64,000 nt of DNA. Source: Rallus limicola. Its lineage: Eukaryota > Chordata > Aves > Gruiformes > Rallidae. Position numbers and translations under genes: made by a program. Where the stretch lies: the NCBI GenBank assembly GCA_022605955.1, contig JAKCOZ010000012.1, positions 28,109,956-28,173,955 on the forward strand, read 5' to 3'. The notes beneath the pieces were generated by a model. That model was given only the letters and a program-made list of their open reading frames with translations, searched no databases and had not been told where the DNA came from. Below, one piece after another: positions 35,435 to 48,800 of this stretch (position 1 is its first letter; each line of letters begins with the position of its first letter).

Positions 35435-38400
35435 CTGTAGAAGAAAACAGAAATAATCACAAAAAGCCAGTTATTAAGTGTTAGTTCTTTCACACCAACC
35501 AAAGACCCGGCAAGTAAGGAATGAACAAACCTGTGCTACAACATAGGCAAAATAAGATTGTCCATAAAACCAGGGCAGATTAAAGCAGCCCATAGGTAAG
35601 CCACCCAAACCAGCATTCTGTATTAAAAGTTCTCAAAGTAAAAATACACTTGACAGTGATTTGTGATGTTGAAGGGCAGCAATATTAGAGAAACATTCTT
35701 TTTGAAGCATTGAAGTTTCAATGCTTAAGCAGCAGCAAGTGCTTTTTCTCTATCAGCAGAACATTTCTCTTTCCAGAGATTAAACCTTGCCGGTTTCCAC
35801 AGCTCCTTTGATGGTTTCACATCCATCACCAGGCTACACAACCCAAAGGCACTAGAGCTCAAGCCTTTAGTCCTGCCCATGAAAAGTGAAGCTGAACGCT
35901 GACATCTCTGGTACGGCACTCTGTTCCCTCTGCACGAACACATTTCCTCCTTTCCCCTCATCTTCTGCCCTCAGTGGCCCCAGCAGGTTCACAGCCTTCC
36001 CAAGAGGGATTAATTACAACCCTGGTAACTTCTCAAAAGAGCAACAAACGTTGCACTGACTGTTTAACAAACCCAAGTGCAACATGCAAAGGGCACTACC
36101 CTGTGCCCCATCAAAAGGCACTGCAACATTTACTGGCCTTTTTGTTCACATCTACACAAGTCTGATTGTTTAAAATTCCCTGTTCAAGCAACACACCTAA
36201 AACCCAGTCAAAGTGTCCTTAAAAACAGTGATATTGCCTTCGTTACAGGGCACCAAACCTTTCTGCAGGGTGCAACAGTTTGGAGGACACGATGGCATCA
36301 GAGCTACCTTGATGTCATGAAATGTGCCCAGGGAATTGGGCTGTGGGGAGCTCAGAGCCCCTGGTGACAGTCCTGTGGGACCGCTGCACACACAGACCAT
36401 GACACACACCTGGGATTGTGCATGTGCCTGGAGCTTTGTTAGTCTCCTGTACGTGTTTGTGAAACACCAACACAAGAAAAGGAGTGCATTTTGAGGTGGC
36501 AAACCAGCTTTTTTTGGTCCTCATACCTGCTGCACCACTGCTGCTGCTAAGTTGCCACCTGCGCTGTCTCCTGACACGCAGACCCGGTCGGGGTCCACCC
36601 CGTACTGGGAGAGGACGCTGCTCTGGAGGAAGAACTTCGTTACCGAGTACACGTCTTCAAACTGAACGGGGAAGCGGTGTTCGGGTGCGAGCCTGTAGCT
36701 GTTGGGGCAAGGAAAAGTGTGTTACTTCCCACTGTCAGGAGAGAAGAGCTTGCCAACATCTGCCCAAGTGGGTGAATGTTATCATCTCCTGTGCCCAGAG
36801 GACTGGGGACTATCTGTCTGTCCCGGAGAATCAAATATTTCATTACCCACCTAATTTCATAAAGCAATATTCAGAATAACCACCAAGTACTGCTTCAACC
36901 AGGCAGGAGAGTGCCCTATCAGAACACCCAGCCACTGCAAAGCTCAGTTAATTGAAACAGGTTTCTCCCAAACCCTTGTCCCAGCCAGGAGAACCCCTCT
37001 TACTTGACTGACACCACGACAGCGTTTAACTGGTTCGATATCGTCCTTGTCAGGTGATCGTAGGCTTTCATGCCTGGAAGGAAACAAGTGGCTCAGGGTT
37101 CACTGCGGCACATCTGGGAAGGGACACACATGCAACTGCATGCTCCTCTTCACAGAGGCTTTGGGTGGCTCCCCAAAACCTCTGCCTGGGTTTAACTGGT
37201 GAGACACCAGTTCCCAGACCCTCTCTCTGACACCTCCCATAAAACAGAAGGAAGTGCTTAGCGCAGGACCTTCCATGCAGAGCCCTGGTGTGGGGAGAAG
37301 AGCTCACCTGCCTGTCCTACGCACCATCCTCCACCGTGGAAGTAGATCACCGCCCTCCTCAGCCCAGCAGCCGCCTTCCTGGGGAGGAACAGGCGGACGG
37401 GGACATTGTTGAACTCTGTGTCGGTCACGGTGACGTTCTCGTCAGACGTGGGTGGGACGTACTCAGCCAATGTGACCAGCATCAGCGTTTCCATGTAGTG
37501 CTTCAGCCCCAGCCGCTCCATAACCTCAGCCTGAAGACAAGGCAAAACATACTCTGAACTCAGCCTCAGTTACTCCCAGACAATAACTTCCCTTAAAACC
37601 CTCTGGTACCCTGCACAAGGCTGTAAAGCTGCTGTAGGAGTTGCTAGCCAAACGCTGCTGACTCGGAGGCATCACTGTCTCACCCTGTCTGGCTGGCTGG
37701 CCAGAGTCTCTTATCCCCCACCACTTGGTATGAAGCTCAGCAGCTGGAAGGCAGTCTAGGGGACACCACCACTCCCCAGAGCTTTGAAAACAGCCAGGTG
37801 CATGGGCACAGAGGGTGACAAGGACACAAAGAGGTTGTGGAAGAAAGAACCCACTGAACCCTCCAGATACCCAGCATACGGGGCTTCTCCTTGAGCCAGA
37901 CCTCCTCAACTCCTCAGAGAGTTACCACAACACCCCCAGGCACCACTGGAGCCCCTGGCAGGGCAAGGGAGAGCAGGGAAAGCATTCCCAACCAGCTCCA
38001 GAAATCCCTCCAGGGATTCAGGGAGCTCAAGCATCTCCAGCTTTTCAGCCTCTTGAAGCAGCTCCCTTTACAATTCACATTGCAAGACATTCATTAGGAA
38101 TGCTACACTCATGAAGTCAATTAAAGCTATGCTAAGATGCTAAATAACATTAAGGCAAAGAAAGCCAGAGCCTGGCCAGTAAAGGTGTGGGTGAAACACA
38201 CACTCTGAAGACCAATACTTGGCAGCTTTTGCTCCCCACCATGTGACGAGCCATGCAGATTGGAGCATCTCAGATGCCTTTCACTCACAGGCTGCTTTAA
38301 CCTGACAGAAGGCTCTGTTATTAAGAGTTGCACAGGCTTTCATTATAGCCAGTCTTTGGTGGACAAGAGTGAAACCAGGTTAAACAATTCCTAAAGCCGA

Positions 38401-41400
38401 TCCCAAGCACTCCTCCCCAAGCCAGCATGTCCCCAGAGCCAGAGCAGCCATCACTTTTCCTCACCACTGCCTGGGGGAATCACAACAGGACCCAGGATTG
38501 CTCATACAGAATCTCATAAGCTTTTTTCCCCACACACTTTTCTACCCCACTGTCCCCAGTTACATTGCTTTTAAAGAAACTCACTTCTCTTGTCTCTTTT
38601 ACGATCTTAGAAACAAGTTCTGGAGGCACACTAGAAATTTGTAGGACACAACAAGAGGACATAAGAGTAATGTCACCATGACTGGAAGAAAAATAAAGCC
38701 ACTGTTTTCTATGCCACAAAAGACAGTGTAAATACCCATTTAAACAAAACCCCATCCCCACTGAAGGTTAGCCTCAGCCAGCTGAAACACCACGGTACGA
38801 GGAAGGTGCAGCGTGCAGCTACCAAGCAGGAGCAGCGTGGGCTGTGTGGGATGAGAGAGCACTGGGTTATCCAACCCCTAACCATACCTTGAGGAACAGC
38901 ATGGGGGGGGATTTGGTTTATTTTCTAGGTGACAAAGGCATGAAGGATACAGCTGCAGATCCTCTCCACAGACTAGCTGGAGGGGAGCCCAGAGCTGGGG
39001 TTTCCAGTCCACCTTGAGCACAATTAGAAGACTTTTCAAACCAATTAACACTTTTCAGTTTAGTGTGCACCACTCCTGGGCACAGGCTGGTTAAACCACC
39101 TCGAAGTTAAGAGCTGACACTGTAGTACTAAGACCACTTTACAGGCAGGAACAGCCCTGTAATCACTCTCTGTAACTTTGATGGGAACAGGGATGCAGTG
39201 GGTCAGTACATGATGGCGATCGCAGGGGGCTGGAGGGACCCTCTGCTGGCTTGGCCCATGCGGCGCTGGGAGCTCTGCAGGGTAGAGCAGAGATGAAGCA
39301 GCAGCCATGGCCAGTCCCACATGCAGACTCACTGCAGCCACACACGTGCCAGAGCAGCATTATTCTCACCCACAGCCATGTCACAGTTTACACAAGCCTT
39401 GCTCAGCTGCTGTATTTTCCTTGGGGATTAGCATCTTGAGAAAATAAATCTACAGAAAATACATCTCCAAAGCAAGGGCTGTAGTGACTCCCCTGGGCCT
39501 GCAAACCCCTCCCTGCGTTGGAGGAATTCCCTCTGCTGCAGGGATGAGGCTGCTGGATGCTCCCAGAGTGGATGCTTCACGTTGTGGAAGCTGCTGGTGA
39601 ACCGCCTGTGGTTTCAAGGCCATTATCATATAAACACAAAGAGAATCATACCCTCGTCTGGAAAGCCTCCTGGTCCTGGGTCTGAAGCTACTGTTTGTAA
39701 CGGGGCAAGAGGAAAACCAACCGCTTCAGGTCACACTCCTGGAGTTTTGGAAGGCCTTGTCAGCAGTCACTTTATCTGCTGTGAGGGGAGGGTGGTGGCA
39801 AGGACAGAAACCCCAAAGCTCATCTTACTCACCCAGGCAGCCCCAAAGCACCAGAGGAAGTCTCACTCAGTTTGGCTCAGACACCAGAGAGCTCTCCAGG
39901 ACCCATCAATGTGAAGACAGTGACAGAGGACACAGGCTTGCCCACCCATGGATGGCTTTGGGTGCCTGAAGGGAAGACCCTCCTGGCCAGGAGTGTTTGA
40001 GGAAGGCAGTACTGCTTCCCCTACTTCACCCCAACATCAGGGAGTTGGGAAGACTAAAACAAGGCCCCTGTGCCAATTTAGACCTACTATGAAGAGATGA
40101 GGAATCGTTGCCCCATAATCAGATGGCTGCTCTGTAGACACCCAGGGAGCCATCTCAAGTCTCATTTCACCAGTGTGGCTCCAGGAGGAGATCTTCAGCC
40201 AAGCCCTGAGGATCACGGCTCCGCGGGAGGCTGGGGCACAGCTAGAGAACACACTTGCCCCACACTAACACTGCTGCTGATGGGTTTTGGCTTAGCAGCC
40301 AACACAACAGCCACAGAAGACACTGACTCCACGTTAAACTGAAAACACAGAGTCCTGTCACAGGGAGAAGCCATGGCAGCACAGGAGGCTGCAGGTCTGA
40401 GTGAATGAGTGCAAGGCACCAGGGAAGGGGGCTGTCCAAACACACACGCGCCTTGCAGGCTGTTACAGAAGGAGGTCTGAAGGGGGGAAGACAGAGCAGA
40501 CCCTGCAAGCTGGCAGAGGGGATGCTAGAGTACAGCCATGAGCACATGCTGGTGCCGCACCGGCTTGTACCCATCACTGGCAGCTCCCCACATAACCAGC
40601 CTGCAGCAGGGCAGCCTGGCCTTGCTCTGGCACCTGTGGCTTCGAAGGACTGAGTTTGGCAGACCTTCCCTCCTTGGGGAAGGAGTGTTGTGGTGCTTGT
40701 TTACCTCCCAGCAGGATTGCGACTGCCTGACAACCCCTTCAGCAGAACATCTACAGGCTCTCACTGCTTCTCACTCCCCAGCCCTCCCACCTTGGGCAGA
40801 TGCCAGGCACAGTGCAAACACACCACTGCTTTCTAAGCTCCAGCTGTCCCTCCCTCTTTGCACAGGGGAAAGCGTTCCCTGGCTTTGGCTTAAGGTTCTT
40901 ACCCCTCAATACAGGCTTTTATAAATGCTTTGAGACTTGCTAATGAGCAAGAGCAATCCTGAGCAGTGATGGGAGCAGAAGTCAGCAGATTAATACTAGA
41001 AAGCAAGGTACAAGATCGAACAAGCCAGGGAGCAGCAGAGCCCATAAGCAAACACACACAGAATCACACCCCCCTTCCTGCTGGCTCTGCAGACCCAACA
41101 GGAGTTCTGCACCCCAAATGAAGGCTGGCAGGGGGCTCTGGAGGTGGACAGAGCCTTGGACGCACTGCCAGAAGTGTGATGCTCAGGAGACACCCCAAGA
41201 GAACGTGCATCCTTGCCTCCACCACGAAAACCACAGAAGAGGTGGCTCCCCTGGGCTTTTGGAAATCAGACACATGGTGTTCCCACCTCACTGTGGCAGT
41301 CCCAAAGTCACACCCGTTGGGGCACGCAGCCTGGGGTCTGCCCCTGCCACAGACAAACCCTTCAGCAACATCCCTGGAGCTCAACTAGAGCCCTTCATCC

Positions 41401-42576
41401 CAGCTCCTCAGACACTCCTGCCCACCTGCTTTACGAGGGAATGGAAAGCCATCTCAAAAGTGGTCAGGAGAGATATCTGCACGTCTGCACCCCCCTCCTC
41501 CCCCAAAACCTTCCTCTTTGACCCTGTTCAGATTCTGGTCCTGCTGCTGCAGCCACTGTGTGTATCAAGGATACAACCCCGCTCCTGGTTCTATGTACTC
41601 AGGAGCTGGGAGCCACAGCGCCGTTATCTACACGTGGTGAGCAGCCTCAGTGAGTTACATGTGCTTGAAACCAGCCAAGTAACACAGCTGAGAGGAGGCA
41701 GAACCTGGGATGTGCCCTGTACAGAAATAGCGCAGGAAGGCACGAGGACCCTGACAGTGACTATTGCTGGGTGGCTGCAGGCAGGGTGCAATACTGCTGC
41801 CTTCCCCACTGCAACATGGCTCCGCACTCCTCAGATAGGTACCCTTTGCTGGAAGGCAGGATCACAGTATTAAAAGGGTTTTTTTATATATATATGTATG
41901 AAAACATATATAAGTTCACACATGTTCTAGCATTATCGCCCCTATAATTAACTTTGTGCAGTTTCCAGGTTCATCCTGTCAGCAGATTCTTATGAAGGCA
42001 CAGAAATCAGTAGGTTTTGGGACGTGCTCTGGTTTTCCTGTCTCTGACACCCAACACAATGCTCCCAAGGAAGTCTGATACACAGGTTCTGGGAAAGGGG
42101 ACAAATTGAAGGGCCAGTCTTTCATCAGCAGAACATAAACCAAACAGGGCTGCACTTAACCCGTATCCACATTATATATCACATTTCTAGTTACTCAATC
42201 TCCTTTTTCTGGATTGCCCAACGAAATCTTTTCCAAGTTTATTTATAGTCACAGTAAAACTAATCCTTAATTTCAGATACTGCTGTCCTTCATGTGGTAT
42301 ATCCATTAAATATGACACTCTACTGCATGACACACATGTTGCCACATCCGCTAGCCACAGCGGCACTGGGAACAGCCCCTGCTCCGCAGCCATCGCTGCC
42401 TCCTGCCAGCCCTGCACCAAGCCCAGCGCCAAACTCACCATATGCCCCAGCGTCCTGAAGCCAGCTGAGAGGAGCATCATCTTCCAGGGCTCATCGAAGT
42501 CCTCGGGGATAGGGGTGTAGATATAGTAAGCAAGGAGGGCAGAGGCAAGGAAGAAGCAGAGCAGCTTGGCTCCCAT
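34826..42576 (-). CDS. AADAC: Arylacetamide deacetylase, five coding exons
   Basis: AADAC is an ER-anchored serine esterase of liver and gut that hydrolyses small aryl-acetamides, drug esters and acylglycerols on the lumenal side. Joining 42439-42576, 37308-37530, 37004-37073, 36527-36698 and 34826-35434 gives 1212 nt, or 403 residues. Every junction has GT-AG sites and keeps frame. Residues 1-20 are a signal anchor ending AYYIYTP. The oxyanion motif HGGGW is at 111-115 and the nucleophile motif GDSAG at 187-191. The triad is Ser189, Asp343, His373, the same numbers as in human. N-glycosylation sites Asn78 and Asn282 are also kept. The ATG at 42576 was chosen because it aligns with the mammalian start, although an in-frame codon lies 12 bases upstream. 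The enzyme is a few residues longer than human AADAC (399), all after His373. AADACL2 is the closest alternative, but the triad spacing and N-terminus favour AADAC. Confidence 0.95.
35435..36526 (-). other. AADAC intron 4
   Basis: This 1092-nt intron is bounded by GTATGA and TTCTTCTACAG. No gene or named repeat was found in it. Confidence 0.85.
36527..36698 (-). CDS. AADAC: AADAC coding exon 4
   Basis: This 172-nt exon completes residue 144 and encodes 145-201. It carries [16 protein letters not shown] and the nucleophile elbow [14 protein letters not shown] (Ser189). The acceptor is TTGCCCCAACAG|CTACAGG and the donor CAGCAG|GTATGAG. Confidence 0.95.
37004..37073 (-). CDS. AADAC: AADAC coding exon 3
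   Basis: This 70-nt exon encodes residues 121-144 (the first and last are split codons), including the strand AVVVSV. The acceptor is TTTCCTTCCAG|GCATG and the donor GTCAA|GTAAGA. The introns on either side are short (234 and 305 nt). Confidence 0.93.
37308..37530 (-). CDS. AADAC: AADAC coding exon 2
   Basis: This 223-nt exon encodes residues 47-120 and the first base of 121. It contains [12 protein letters not shown] (glycosylation site Asn78) and the oxyanion-hole motif HGGGWCVG. The acceptor is TTGTCTTCAG|GCTGAG and the donor GGCAG|GTGAGC. Confidence 0.95.
37531..42438 (-). other. AADAC intron 1
   Basis: This 4.9-kb intron is the largest of the gene. No nested gene is recognised. A short AT-rich patch (TATATATATATG) occurs near 41885-41900. 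No named transposon was seen. Confidence 0.85.
42439..42576 (-). CDS. AADAC: AADAC coding exon 1
   Basis: The exon encodes residues 1-46: the membrane anchor ([16 protein letters not shown]) and the [14 protein letters not shown] segment, a family hallmark. It ends CATATG|GTGAGT in phase 0. Confidence 0.95.
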
Positions 42577-42800
42577 GTCTGCATGCACACCTCCTCCCCA
42601 ACTGCCGGGGAAAGCGCTCTCGCAGACTCTTAACAGCTACAAGCCAGCACACGCACAGGGCAAAGTTAATCCCCTGTTTGGTTTGGGCCCTGGCCAGGAG
42701 GTGATTTCTCATCAGATCACCCAGGGCAGAGGTTACTCCGCCGCACAGCTCCCGAGAAAACATGTTTCTTCAGCAATGGCTCAGTCACTCAGAGCCAACC
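42577..42800 (-). promoter_or_regulatory. AADAC 5'UTR and proximal promoter region
   Basis: The sequence immediately upstream of the AADAC start codon (to the right on the plus strand). The transcription start cannot be fixed from sequence, and no clear TATA box is present. An HNF4/DR1-like element lies 81-93 bases upstream of the ATG. Confidence 0.45.
42657..42669 (+). promoter_or_regulatory. HNF4/DR1-like element upstream of AADAC
   Basis: AGGGCAAAGTTAA matches the DR1 consensus AGGTCAAAGGTCA at 10 of 13 positions, including the CAAAG core. HNF4-alpha is a known regulator of liver AADAC in humans. Function here is inferred. Confidence 0.4.
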
Positions 42801-45800
42801 GAGCCAGCTCTTCAACCCCAGATTAAACATTGAGGCTCCTATGCCCCTGTCACCCCCTTTCCCACATTAGGCAACGGCAGCCAGCAAGCAGGCTTGGGAG
42901 CAGGGGGGCAGCTGAAGGAGGAGCAGGAGCAGGACACGGGCTGTAGCGAGGGGACATGAAGAGATGCCCAAACATCCTGAAGCAGAGCGCTGCTGCTGGT
43001 GATGCAGCTTTTCAGGGACCCCAGCTTTCAGAGGTACCAATAGGGTCTGGCTACAGCATGGAGCCCACAGCCCTGCCTCGTGCAGCAGCAAGCACCTCCC
43101 ACTCTGGCCAAGTGCGTCCTGCACCCACGTACCGGACACATTGTGCAATAATTGGTTTGGCAGCAGAAAATAATCTTTTACGTGGCTCCTGGTTAATATT
43201 TCAGAGATAAAATTTAATTGCCACCATCCTCAGAGGATTAAGAAACTTCTATGCATGTCCCAGGAGCAACTGCTTCTGCATGGGGAGGACTCAGGCAGCG
43301 ATAACCCCTCTGAAGACATGCTGCAGGCACGGGCACGCTTGTGGGAAGAGTGGCCAAAGGATCAGCTATAGCATGGAGAGCCCAGCTTCAGAGATAAATA
43401 GGGATGGTAAAAAGCTCAATTAAATTTCGAGTTGTTTCTTTTGCTCAAGTTTCACCAAGTGTAGAGCATCACCACTCACAGAGAGCCTGTGTTCCAAAGG
43501 AGTGACACGATCTCCCAGGACAGCTCACTCTGCCTGGCCACTGGCACGGTATGGAGGAAGACACAGCCAGCCCCACAGCCACCACAGAAGTAGCCTTTCA
43601 CTTTGTCACATTTGAGGATCATTTTGTCACCTCCCACACCAGCCTCCAGCTGAGCAGTCACAGCACGTGCTCCACACTGTCCATACTCATGATCGGCGCA
43701 GACCACGCACTGTCCCTATGCGAGCTTCCCCCGGGACACCATCTCCTGGGCTCCTGCAGAGCCAGCCCGCCGTGACCCACTGCGGCAGCGGTGATACTGG
43801 GTAAAGACAGTGATAAATGGAACTCACCATCTACCCAAGGCACCCTTAAAGCATCAGCTTCAACACAAGCACCTCTACCATGCCAGTTTTCAGAGCCCTT
43901 TCAGCTGAAGGGACCACAAGACACCTCTCGGGCAGGGGGATGGGTGCCAAATGAAACACATGGCACTGAAATTGGCACCACACGACTGCCCTTCGTGCTC
44001 CACTCAACACACAGCCTCCACATTGCCACTGCAGTGTTTTAGCCCCATACCAGCACCCACAGCTGCTGGTCTGCTGCTGCATCTCAGTCCCCCAGCTCCT
44101 CTCTGCTTTCAAACCAACCTCACCTCACTGTCCTTCCTGCATACGTCCCTGCAGCGTGCCCCCCTCTTCCTACACTGCAACCTACTGGGTTTTGGAAAAC
44201 AGGGAAAGAAAAACATTAACAAACTTCAGTGGGCACAGCCAGGGTTCCCACTGCAATGGAAGGGGCAGCCATCAGCGTAGCCCTGCCCAGAGCCATCATC
44301 CCACCCCTCCCTGTGCATGGCACAGCCAGCATGGGGCGGGATGGCCGGACCCTGCACATCACACAGCTGAGGGGCTGGCACGAACACTGACTTTCTACCT
44401 CAATAAATCAGCCCTGCTAAAAATAAGTGTTGCAACAGCAGGTTGCATTTTCAAGCCCTGGCTTAGAAGGAAGAAACATGTGAACTTATAACTTAAATCT
44501 GCTCGTCACAGCAATGCCTCCTCACCTCTCTTCCAACTCCTACTGCTACCCACTCCCTGAGCACACAGAATTCTGGTGGGAGGCTCATCCCAGCCAGCCA
44601 CGCTGTGCTGAGGGACCCCAGGACACTGCCTGCCCCAGGAGAACAGGCCAGGAAGGAAACCACTCCGAAGCAGGACAGGTTTCTGAGGCCAGACAACAAA
44701 AAAAGCTTCGTCCAGCCTAGCTGTGCAGTAACAGAGCATAACCTGGTCATGACTCAGCCCCTGATAACAGCAATATAGCCCAAAATATGAGACCTCAGCA
44801 ATTCAAAGGCTGCAGTACGATCCTTTTATCTACATATAAGGCTGCCATTGGCAATGGGATGTACTGCTAGATAAAAAGCCTGAGGCATTTGGGTAAAGTT
44901 ATCAGTACCTGATTTATTGCCAAGTGATTCTTTTCCCTCAGCGTCAGCAGAGGCTCAGGAGCCATTCAGGGCTCCTCAAGGCCAGGGAGCACCCCATGGC
45001 TGGGGTACAGATGGGCCACATGTCACTGAGAGGTGGGGGTCTCATTTGGGGGTTTGTCAGGGAAAGAGAAAGGTGCTAGAAGCTTTGACATGGATGTATC
45101 ACTTGTTACATTTATTTTGTCTGATTCAATGGGGGTGCAGGATCTGGGATAACACCCCCAGCCAGGGGCTGTGCTCCCCCACCAGCAGCAGGGCCACTCC
45201 CGCAGGGCACCCACACGTTCCGGCAGGGACACATCCACAGGGCTCACCTCACCTCTGCCTTAATTTTGGCTTTCCACTGCTTTGTGGCATGGCAATTCGC
45301 ATGTCACCTGCATGAACCACACACAGCTCTCCCAGACCAAACACCCAGGCAGCTCTTGTAGGCAGGGCCCAAGTGGGACACCTTCACCTGACACTTGGGC
45401 CGCGCAGGCTCATGGCCTGTGTCCGTCCTGCCCTGGCACCACCCATTAGTGCTGCCAGGGGCTGCCACTGGCCACAGCCAGGACACCCCACCACAGGCCC
45501 CATTGACACACAGCCAGTGCATGGCTTGTGGTGCTGGGCACCTCACTGCTGTGGTGCTGACTGGGTGCTCCCAGCAGTGACATGCCCCTTCCCAAGCTGC
45601 CAGGGTGTCCCCACTCTTAGACACTAATTCGATCCTGTGCTGACCACAGAGTCTTTATACATCAACACCAAGAAGGGTCACATCTTCCCTAGGGTACAGA
45701 GCAACAGCTTCCCAAAATAGCAGCCAGGGCTGGAAGAGACACACAGGTTCATGCACCCTGGTTACGTGCCTGAGTGGCCAGGGGTCAGGGCACACCCCCG

Positions 45801-48800
45801 CTGGGAACAGACACCTTGGGCTGGGGACAGCCCATGCCTGACGCACCCAGGCACAGAAATGGATGGAGACTCAGCTGTTGATGGGGGGTGGGCAAAAATA
45901 GCTATAGGGCCAGGTGGGAGCATGGGCAGGGCAGAAACCCATCCCCAGCTTCAGCCAGGGGTAGGTCAGGTGTCCCAGGCACCTCTGCCAGCTGCTGCTG
46001 GTGCTCCCAGCCACAGCCACAGCGCTGGGACGAATGGGAAAGCATACGTGCTGTAGTTAGTTATGCCACACACTGTGACGCCTTCATTCCAGTATAGTAT
46101 TTCTGAAAAGCTGGGAAGCCAGGGGGAGGCAACCCAGATCCATCAGAGTTTTCCCTTCCACCAAACAGCTATTTGAGAGCAAACTCAACCGGGTGAGAAA
46201 TACCAGCTCTGAGTCCCGCTCTCTTGGCAGGGCCAGGACAAGCTCAAACTGTCACTCAGGGACTCCAGGAACAAGGGAAAGCAGGAAAAGCATCGCTGGA
46301 GCTAGGGAGCACCGTCCACCTTGGACAGAGGTGACACAAGTCACAACCTTGTATCACAAAGGAAAAGTTTCTCTCCTGCCTTTTCACAAGTCTGACTGAC
46401 ATCCTGACCACACACAACTATTTCAGGTTAAGTATGGAAGCAAACTGTTAATGATAACAGTGAAGAAATAGGTTTTAATATCCCTCTTGCAGATATGATT
46501 TTACCAGGTACTATTTCTCAGTCTAACCTCATTACTCACACTGAGTGAGTGCAGTGCCTCCAGGAAAGTGTTGGCTCTTGGGGTATCTGACATCCCTCAT
46601 GGTTTACGTGGGGTTAAGGAGCTTACTGTTTACATTTGCTCAGGATTTTCCTCCCTGGTGCTGAGATGTGACCCGGGCTGACTGGCAAGCCATGCCTTCC
46701 CCAGAATGTTGGATTTCTGTGCAGCAGCACAAGAGGCTGCCTGCAACACCAACATCACAGGTTAATAGTTCAGTTGGAATGTTGCTAAAAATATACCCCT
46801 CAAAACAGTCTCAGAGGAGAATACCCCAAAGCCCTACTCACCACAGGGAAAACGTTAACAGGGATCCTGTCTGAAGGCTGCAAATGCTTTCCCTGATTGT
46901 CTCAAATGTTCCAGTACATCACCAGGATCAGCATAACTGCCCTCTCACTGCCTCCTTACAGTGGAGCAGCTGAACACATGGTCACAGCAGCAGCACAGCT
47001 TTATCATCCCAGGACAAAGCAGGCAAGAGCCCACACTGCGGTTTGGCACTGCCAATGGTGATGGAAGACCAGCTGAGAGAAACAGGTTTGCTACCTGAGC
47101 AATAGGATTGCAGGCAGTTTACTGTATGGGATCTTTCATGGGGTTTCCCCCCAGAGACATTTTTCCCGCAAGACACCCTCGCAGCACCTGCTAGAGAGCA
47201 GCCATGTGCACACTGTCCAGTGGGGATCCCAAGAGGTGGGACCCCTCCTGTAACCAAGCACTGCTTTTTGGTAGGTTTTGCAAAGCTCTTTCACTGTTGG
47301 AGCAGCAAATCTTGACTTCCCTGGCTTGTTCCTCTTGTGAAGAGGAGAGGGAAAGGAAAACAACCCAGAGTAATTCCCAACAGCTGCTGAAAACACTAAA
47401 GAAAACTGCTCCAGAGACATTGCATTATGCAAGAGAAGGTTTAGGCAAAGCGCCACAAGTACTTGGCATTTATATTTGCAAGAGAAAGGTTAAAGGAAGC
47501 TAAAAATGCTGGGCTACCAACTATTCATCACCTGAAGCCATACCTGCATTGCCTCTGCAGGTATGTACCCAAACACCTTCTATGCCCAGTGGGAAAATGC
47601 AGGCAAGTACATAGGGAAGTACTGACCTCAACCACAGCAACATGGCTCAGAGGTCGTGAAGTCATCTGGTTGACCTTCAGGACATCATAATACTCTAAAG
47701 AAAGGTGGGTCACATGCAGTCTGTGTCAACAGAAGGGCCATCCAAGGGTATTTGAGACCAGCATCACGGTGATGGAGCAGTGGAAGGGCTCTGGAGAGCC
47801 CGGGTGCTCTCCCTGCTGCAGGGGCTGGGTTTAGCAGCACTGTGTTATGAAGACTGGAGACTGGGCTGCAGGTTGCTGCTGCATTAGAGTTACAAGCAAT
47901 GGGGCAGCAGCTGCACATCCCACAGATGCCGCACGTACAGAAGGGGAAAACCAATATTTCATCTCCACGTTTCACAACAATCACCAGTGGGAAATGCTGT
48001 TTCCCCAAGCAGTCTGGTTTTAAAGCCAGCCTCGCTAACATCCTTGGTTTATTTCTCTCAACTCATACAAACAGAACCATTCATTCTGCTAACACAGAAC
48101 ACAAAGCTCATTTAAACCTAACCCCCAAACCACTCTTGGGTAGATGTTTTCTTCTCCCCCTCCCCCTGTTTTTCCATGCCTCCTCTCAGCCAGCCCCAGA
48201 CATACTGAACCAATGTTCCCCAGCATCTGTGGCCAGGCTGGAGCTGAGGAGCACTGGAAATCACAGAGGAGGCCAGGCCACAGAGGTTTGAACAAACTGA
48301 AGTCATCACAAAGCATCATCCAACTTCTCAGAACAAGCCCACTGATGCCCCTGATGAATGCCAACGGGATCAGAACCCTACAGCTTCCCCAACCAACCCT
48401 TTCCCTTTCAAACAGCAGTGCTGAATGCCAAGAGCTGTGCCAGACACCAGCTGTATATTTTCCCCAATTATGCCCTGCAAAGTGTCTGGGATGATGGGTG
48501 ATGTCCAACTGTTCAGGGCTGAGCTGATGGAAATCCCTCCTGGAACACGCTCACCACTCAAGGCCAGAAGAGTGAAGACTCAAGCAGGGGCTGTTACAGC
48601 AACTCCACCGTTCAGTCCCCCATGGTGGTGTGAAAGCTTGGAGAGAATGCTAGTGCAGAAAGCATTTGGTTGCTCTCAGAGGTCAAGCCATGAAACCCCT
48701 GACCACAGCAAACACACTATTAGGGAAAAGCCTTTTGTGCACACATGACCATGGCAACACACTACTGACATTACCTTGTTGCTTCATTTTTATCCTGTGC

